Below, piece by piece: positions 5,647 to 9,249 of a stretch of DNA of 9,249 nucleotides (the first letter of the stretch is position 1; each line of letters begins with the position of its first letter). The notes under the pieces were generated by a model that was given only the letters and a program-made list of their open reading frames with translations, was not told where the DNA came from and did not search any database. This DNA comes from Synergistaceae bacterium (GTDB lineage: Bacteria > Synergistota > Synergistia > Synergistales > Aminobacteriaceae). A program made the translations under genes and the position numbers. The stretch is taken from the NCBI GenBank assembly GCA_009778055.1, contig WRKN01000094.1, positions 1 through 9,249 on the forward strand, written 5' to 3'.

Positions 5647-7544
5647 ATTTTTCCGCCGCCAAGAAGCATGTCCAGCTCTTTCGGGCTTACGTCCAAGTTC
5701 GTTTCCACGCGGCCGCCCGGATATTTGACGGTTATCGCCCCTCCGCCCTTAAGCTGGCTGACCGCGTCTTCAATGACAAGCTCGTCCAGCAAGCCTATTT
5801 TTTCATAGTCATCCGGGTTTTTGAAGGTAAGCGGTATTATCCCCGAGTTGATCAGGTTCGCCTTGTGAATTCTCGCGAAGCTCTTCGCGATGACCGCTTT
5901 TACCCCCAGATATAACGGCGCCAGCGCCGCGTGCTCACGGCTGGAACCCTGACCGTAGTTTTCCCCGCCTACGATAATTCCGCCGCCGTGCTCTTTCGCC
6001 CGGCTTGGGAAGTTTTCATCGCAGGGGGTCAGGCAAAATTCCGCGAGATAGGGGATATTTGAGCGGTAGGGCAAAAGTTTGGCGTTGGAAGGCATGATGT
6101 GGTCGGTGGTTATATTGTCGCCTACCTTTATCAGCGCCTTTTTCGCCACGCGCGCCTCGAGAGGGCTGCCCAGGGGAAAGGGCTTTATGTTTGGCCCTCT
6201 GACGACCTCAACCTGTTCCGGCGTTTTTGAAGGGGGGATTATCATGTTGTCGCATACTTCAAATTTTGAGGGCGGCGCAAACGATATCTCTTTTGAAATC
6301 GTCCGGGGGTCGGTCATGTATCCTGTCAACGCGCTTACAGCCGCCGTTTCCGGGCTTACAAGATAAACCTCCGCGCTGTCCGTGCCGCAGCGCCCTTTGA
6401 AATTGCGGTTGAACGTTCTAAGGCTTACGGCGTTTGTGGCGGGGGCTTGCCCCATGCCGATACAAGGGCCGCAGCCGGACTCCAAAATCCTCGCCCCGGC
6501 GGCAATCATGTCCGCTAGAGCGCCGTTTTGCGCCAGCATAGTAAGAACCTGCTTAGAACCGGGCGATATGACAAGGCTCACGTCGGGATGTACCGTGCCG
6601 CCCCTCAAAATCGCCGCAGCGTTCATCAGGTCGGCGTAAGAGCCGTTTGTGCAGCTCCCTATCGCTACCTGATCCACCTTTATATTCGCGGCGTCCGAGA
6701 CCTTCATGACGTTGTCGGGGCTGTGCGGCGCGGCGCAAAGGGGTTCCAGCCGGCCGAGGTCGATTTCTATAGTCTGGTCATATACACAGCCCTCGTCGGG
6801 AATCAGTTCCACAAAAACTTCTCCCCTGCCCTGAGCCTCCAAAAACTCCCTTGTGTTGGCGTCGCTTGGGAAAACCGACGCGGTGGCCCCAAGCTCCGCG
6901 CCCATATTGGTTATCGTGGCCCTTTCGGGCACGGACAGGGTTTTCACCCCTTCGCCCGTGTACTCTATAACCTTTCCCACGCCGCCTTTTACGCTTAAAA
7001 GCCGCAAGACCTCCAAAATAATATCCTTAGCCGTGACGAAGGGTTTTGTCAGCTTTCCCGAAAGTTTGACGTTTACGATTTCGGGCATTGTTATGTAATA
7101 CGCGCCGCCGCCCATGGCGACCGCCACGTCCAAACCGCCCGCCCCCATCGCCAGCATACCGATACCGCCGCACGTGGGCGTATGGCTGTCGGAGCCCAGA
7201 AGCGTGCAGCCGGGTTCGGCGAAGCGCTCCAGATGAACCTGATGGCAGATTCCGTTGCCCGGGCGGGAGAAATATATTCCGTGTTTGTTGGCGACGGTCT
7301 GGATATATTTATGGTCGTCGGGGTTTTCAAAGCCTTCCTGCAGCATGTTATGGTCTATGTACGCGACGGAACGCCTGGTTTTGACCTGGTCAACCCCCAT
7401 TGCTTCCAGTTGGAGATACGCCATTGTGCCGGTGGAGTCCTGGGTCAGCGTCTGGTCGATTTTCAGCCCAATCTCCCGCCCTTTGACCATTTCCCCGTCA
7501 ACCAGCCGGCTTTTTATGAGTTTTTCAGTCAGCGTCAATTTCAC
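5625..7544 (-). CDS. acn: Aconitate hydratase, 4Fe-4S, compact bacterial type
   Basis: A 639-residue aconitase that interconverts citrate and isocitrate through cis-aconitate in the cytoplasm. It is shorter than AcnA or AcnB (about 850-900) and fits the roughly 640-residue type found in many anaerobes (TIGR01342-like). The cluster cysteines are C298 in GSCTNGSYADL and C358 and C361 in ESGCGPCIGMG. LLGSDSHTPTCGG (115-127) and FNRNFKGRCGT (378-388) belong to the large domain. The swivelling domain has TTDHIMPSNAK (479-489), the active-site loop NYGQGSSREHAAL (529-541) and NLINSGIIPL (563-572). Nothing is missing. The gene starts with GTG, six bases after GAGGG, and this GTG overlaps the TGA of the citrate synthase gene (GTGA), so translation is probably coupled. 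The dehydrogenase starts 15 bases after its stop. It supplies the middle step of the three-enzyme route to 2-oxoglutarate. Confidence 0.95.
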   Translation of the reverse strand: MKLTLTEKLIKSRLVDGEMVKGREIGLKIDQTLTQDSTGTMAYLQLEAMGVDQVKTRRSVAYIDHNMLQEGFENPDDHKYIQTVANKHGIYFSRPGNGICHQVHLERFAEPGCTLLGSDSHTPTCGGIGMLAMGAGGLDVAVAMGGGAYYITMPEIVNVKLSGKLTKPFVTAKDIILEVLRLLSVKGGVGKVIEYTGEGVKTLSVPERATITNMGAELGATASVFPSDANTREFLEAQGRGEVFVELIPDEGCVYDQTIEIDLGRLEPLCAAPHSPDNVMKVSDAANIKVDQVAIGSCTNGSYADLMNAAAILRGGTVHPDVSLVISPGSKQVLTMLAQNGALADMIAAGARILESGCGPCIGMGQAPATNAVSLRTFNRNFKGRCGTDSAEVYLVSPETAAVSALTGYMTDPRTISKEISFAPPSKFEVCDNMIIPPSKTPEQVEVVRGPNIKPFPLGSPLEARVAKKALIKVGDNITTDHIMPSNAKLLPYRSNIPYLAEFCLTPCDENFPSRAKEHGGGIIVGGENYGQGSSREHAALAPLYLGVKAVIAKSFARIHKANLINSGIIPLTFKNPDDYEKIGLLDELVIEDAVSQLKGGGAITVKYPGGRVETNLDVSPKELDMLLGGGKINMMRKI

Positions 7545-8911
7545 GGCGTTCCCTCTTTCATAAAGCCCTCGAAGGCCGCCTGCAGCTCTTCATCGCAGAT
7601 AGTAGTGACCCGCCCGTCGTCATATTGCCTGTCCACCCATTCCTTGAGTTTTTCAACTATGGGATTACCTTTGTTATAGGCGTCTTCCTCGCTCAAGTTA
7701 TAGAAGCTGTTAAGCCAGTGGGCGATGCCGGACGTGCCTGAGGTGTTGGACACGGAAATTTTGGGGGAGCGGTTCAAGAATTTGGTCGTGTCGAATATGT
7801 TGTAAATCTCCTCGTTTTTTAACAATCCGTCCGCGTGAATTCCGGCGCGGGTGACGTTGAAGTTTCTGCCCACGAAAGGAGTCATCGGCGGAATTTCAAA
7901 ACCAAGTTCCTTCTCGTAATATTCGGCCAGCTCGGTAATCACCGTCGTGTCCATGCCGTCAAGGGTTCCGCGGAACTGGGCATATTCAAACACCATAGCC
8001 TCGAGCGGAGTGTTCCCCGTGCGCTCCCCTATGCCGAAAACGGAGCAGTTGACCGCGCTCGCGCCGTACAGCCAGGCGTAGGAGGCGTTGGACACCGCCC
8101 GGTAAAAATCGTTGTGCCCATGCCACTCAATAAGCTCCGAGGGCACGCCCGCGTGCTGGTTGAGGCCGTGGATAATCCCCTGGACGCACCTCGGAAGCGA
8201 TGACCCGGGATAGGTAAGGCCGTATCCCATAGTGTCGCACGCCCGCACTTTGACAGGCACGCCGGTTTCATCCATGAGCTTCATCAGTTCCATGGCAAAC
8301 GGAACCACAAAGCCGTAAAGATCGGCGCGGGTAATGTCCTCCAGATGGCAGCGCGGCTTTACGCCGTTTTCGATACATTCCCTCACAATTGAAATGTAAT
8401 GCTCGACGGCCTGTTTCCTTGTCATTTTCATTTTCAGGAATACGTGATAGTCCGAGCAGCTTACAAGTATGCCCGATTCCTTCAATCCTATCTCCTTGAC
8501 CAGTTCAAAATCTTTCTTGGAGGCCCTTATCCAGCTTGTGATCTCGGGGAACTCATAGCCCTTTTCAAGGCAGCGGCATACGGCGTCGCGGTCTTTTTGG
8601 GAGTACAGGAAAAACTCGCTTTGACGAATAATGCCCTTCGGCCCGGAGAGCCGGTGTATATAGTCAAAAATCCTTTCGATCTGGTCGGTGGTATAAGGAG
8701 TTATGGACTGCTGGCCGTCACGGAAAGTCGTGTCGGTAATCCAGATTTCGTCAGGCATGTTGATAGGGACGAGGCGATGGTTGAACGCTACTTTAGGAAT
8801 TCCGTCGTAGGAAAAAAACTCCCGGTAAAGCTCCGGCGACGGAATGTCGTTCAAAATATATTCACGAACCCGACGCTCGATCAGGTTTGTCTTTTTGCTG
8901 AATTCAAACAT
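7541..8911 (-). CDS. Re-citrate synthase-like enzyme (HMGL / isopropylmalate-homocitrate synthase superfamily)
   Basis: A 456-residue TIM-barrel acyl-CoA condensing enzyme. Motifs, counted from ATG 8911: DTTFRDGQQ (60-68) with the metal- and base-site Arg-Asp, RPRCHLEDITRAD-like segment KPRCHLEDITRAD (185-197), EWHGHND (262-268) with the metal-binding histidines, GIGERTGN (293-300) and RAGIHADG (355-362). After the barrel there is a subdomain of about 95 residues but no LeuA-type allosteric domain. The overall pattern (IWITDTTFRDGQQ, GPKGIIRQSEFFLYS, YGFVVPFAMELMKL) is that of the Re-face citrate synthase family known from Clostridium kluyveri and Syntrophus. These proteins are often mislabelled isopropylmalate or homocitrate synthase. 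Genes for aconitase and isocitrate dehydrogenase directly downstream support citrate as product. ATG 8911 is preferred because AAAGGA lies 9 bases upstream. The longer ATG at 8977 has no ribosome site. Homocitrate synthase is the main alternative. Confidence 0.83.
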   Translation of the reverse strand: MFEFSKKTNLIERRVREYILNDIPSPELYREFFSYDGIPKVAFNHRLVPINMPDEIWITDTTFRDGQQSITPYTTDQIERIFDYIHRLSGPKGIIRQSEFFLYSQKDRDAVCRCLEKGYEFPEITSWIRASKKDFELVKEIGLKESGILVSCSDYHVFLKMKMTRKQAVEHYISIVRECIENGVKPRCHLEDITRADLYGFVVPFAMELMKLMDETGVPVKVRACDTMGYGLTYPGSSLPRCVQGIIHGLNQHAGVPSELIEWHGHNDFYRAVSNASYAWLYGASAVNCSVFGIGERTGNTPLEAMVFEYAQFRGTLDGMDTTVITELAEYYEKELGFEIPPMTPFVGRNFNVTRAGIHADGLLKNEEIYNIFDTTKFLNRSPKISVSNTSGTSGIAHWLNSFYNLSEEDAYNKGNPIVEKLKEWVDRQYDDGRVTTICDEELQAAFEGFMKEGTP

Positions 8912-8967
8912 TGCGCAGTATCCTTTCTTTAGTAGTTCATCAACAAAAAAGTTCCTTTCATACCGCC

Positions 8968-8997
8968 AGTTTACCATATTTTAATTTTTTTACAGAA
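8968..8997 (-). promoter_or_regulatory. Weak candidate promoter of the citrate operon
   Basis: The minus strand shows TGGTAAACT, an extended -10 (TAAACT at 8973-8968), with a poor -35 TTCTGT (8997-8992) 18 bases upstream in an A/T-rich tract. Transcription would start near 8961, leaving a leader of about 50 bases in which I see no riboswitch or attenuator. The hairpin just upstream makes a promoter here reasonable, but the match is weak. Confidence 0.3.
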
Positions 8998-9007
8998 TTT
9001 CCCGCCA

Positions 9008-9042
9008 ACAACAAGCCCCCGGCTCTGCCGGGGGCTTGTTGT
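9008..9042 (-). terminator. Perfect 15-bp hairpin, probable terminator of the 58-residue ORF
   Basis: ACAACAAGCCCCCGG (9008-9022) and its exact complement (9028-9042) flank the loop CTCTG. It starts 29 bases after the stop of the small minus-strand gene. No clean T run follows on either strand, but the 3' arm on the minus strand ends CTTGTTGT, which is moderately T-rich. It would separate the small gene from the citrate operon. It could also protect a transcript end. Confidence 0.65.
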
Positions 9043-9071
9043 CGATAATTACAAGGAAGGAAAATAAATTT

Positions 9072-9248
9072 TTATAACTGGCGCAGGTACTCCATGAATT
9101 CGCGCAACGCGTTGCCGTTGGTCCACGGGATATTGATCGAGCTTTTCAACATCAACCCATGTTCGCCTCTGGCCAGAATCTGACAACTGAAATCGTTGTC
9201 GGAAAAATTGAGGTCGAACTTGAACATCGTGTCGAAGGATTTATCCAT
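9072..9248 (-). CDS. Unknown small protein, 58 residues, may extend beyond window
   Basis: From ATG 9248 the frame reads 58 codons to TAA at 9074-9072. The protein begins MDKSFDTMFKFDLNFSDND and ends NGNALREFMEYLRQL. It has an acidic, phenylalanine-rich first half, a middle with ILARGEHGLMLKSSINIPW, and a helical C-terminus. There is no signal peptide or membrane segment. I do not recognise the family. Protein-like composition and the hairpin placed 29 bases after the stop support a real gene. The ATG is one base from the window edge, so an upstream start cannot be checked. Confidence 0.6.
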   Translation of the reverse strand: MDKSFDTMFKFDLNFSDNDFSCQILARGEHGLMLKSSINIPWTNGNALREFMEYLRQL

Positions 9249-9249
9249 G

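Noticed and set aside
7541..8911. 2-isopropylmalate synthase (leuA)
   Set aside because: The C-terminal allosteric domain is absent, the neighbours are aconitase and isocitrate dehydrogenase, and the motifs fit the Re-citrate synthase group better.
8912..8977. Longer start of the Re-citrate synthase at ATG 8977
   Set aside because: There is no ribosome-binding sequence upstream, and the extension overlaps the candidate promoter; ATG 8911 has AAAGGA at good spacing.

Overview
The window looks like a chromosomal segment of an anaerobic or facultatively anaerobic bacterium of moderately high G+C. The strongest pointer is a three-gene cluster for the oxidative branch of the citric acid cycle. 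Its first enzyme resembles the Re-face citrate synthases of clostridia, deltaproteobacteria and similar anaerobes, not the ordinary GltA type. I cannot name the genus. The regulator-like gene at 3154-4482 resembles Firmicutes proteins, but it may have been acquired, so it is weak evidence for the host.

Layout, right to left, because nearly everything reads on the minus strand. A 58-residue unknown protein ends at 9072 and is followed by a perfect 15-bp hairpin (9008-9042), probably its terminator. Next comes a tight operon: Re-citrate synthase-like enzyme (8911-7541), aconitase (7544-5625, 4-base overlap) and isocitrate dehydrogenase (5609-4452, 15-base gap). Together they would convert oxaloacetate and acetyl-CoA to 2-oxoglutarate, most likely for glutamate synthesis. 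A plus-strand gene (3154-4482) for an AlbA_2/Schlafen-like, GHKL-ATPase, helix-turn-helix protein meets the dehydrogenase tail to tail and overlaps it by 31 bases. To its left, divergently oriented, lies the molybdenum-binding large subunit of a xanthine dehydrogenase-type hydroxylase (2984-687). It is followed after a few bases by a polysaccharide deacetylase that runs off the left edge.

The most intriguing part is the 169-base divergent control region 2985-3153. It holds a consensus TTGACA box, five perfectly phased 10-bp repeats lying over and just after the presumed -10 element of the regulator gene, a candidate promoter for the hydroxylase, and three copies of a CAATAGRG word. The regulator therefore has the look of an autoregulated unit that may have been inserted between the citrate operon and the hydroxylase. 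The hydroxylase lacks neighbouring iron-sulfur and FAD subunits and has an unclear start codon. No RNA genes, CRISPR arrays or insertion sequences were seen. No gene-free stretch exceeds about 170 bases.
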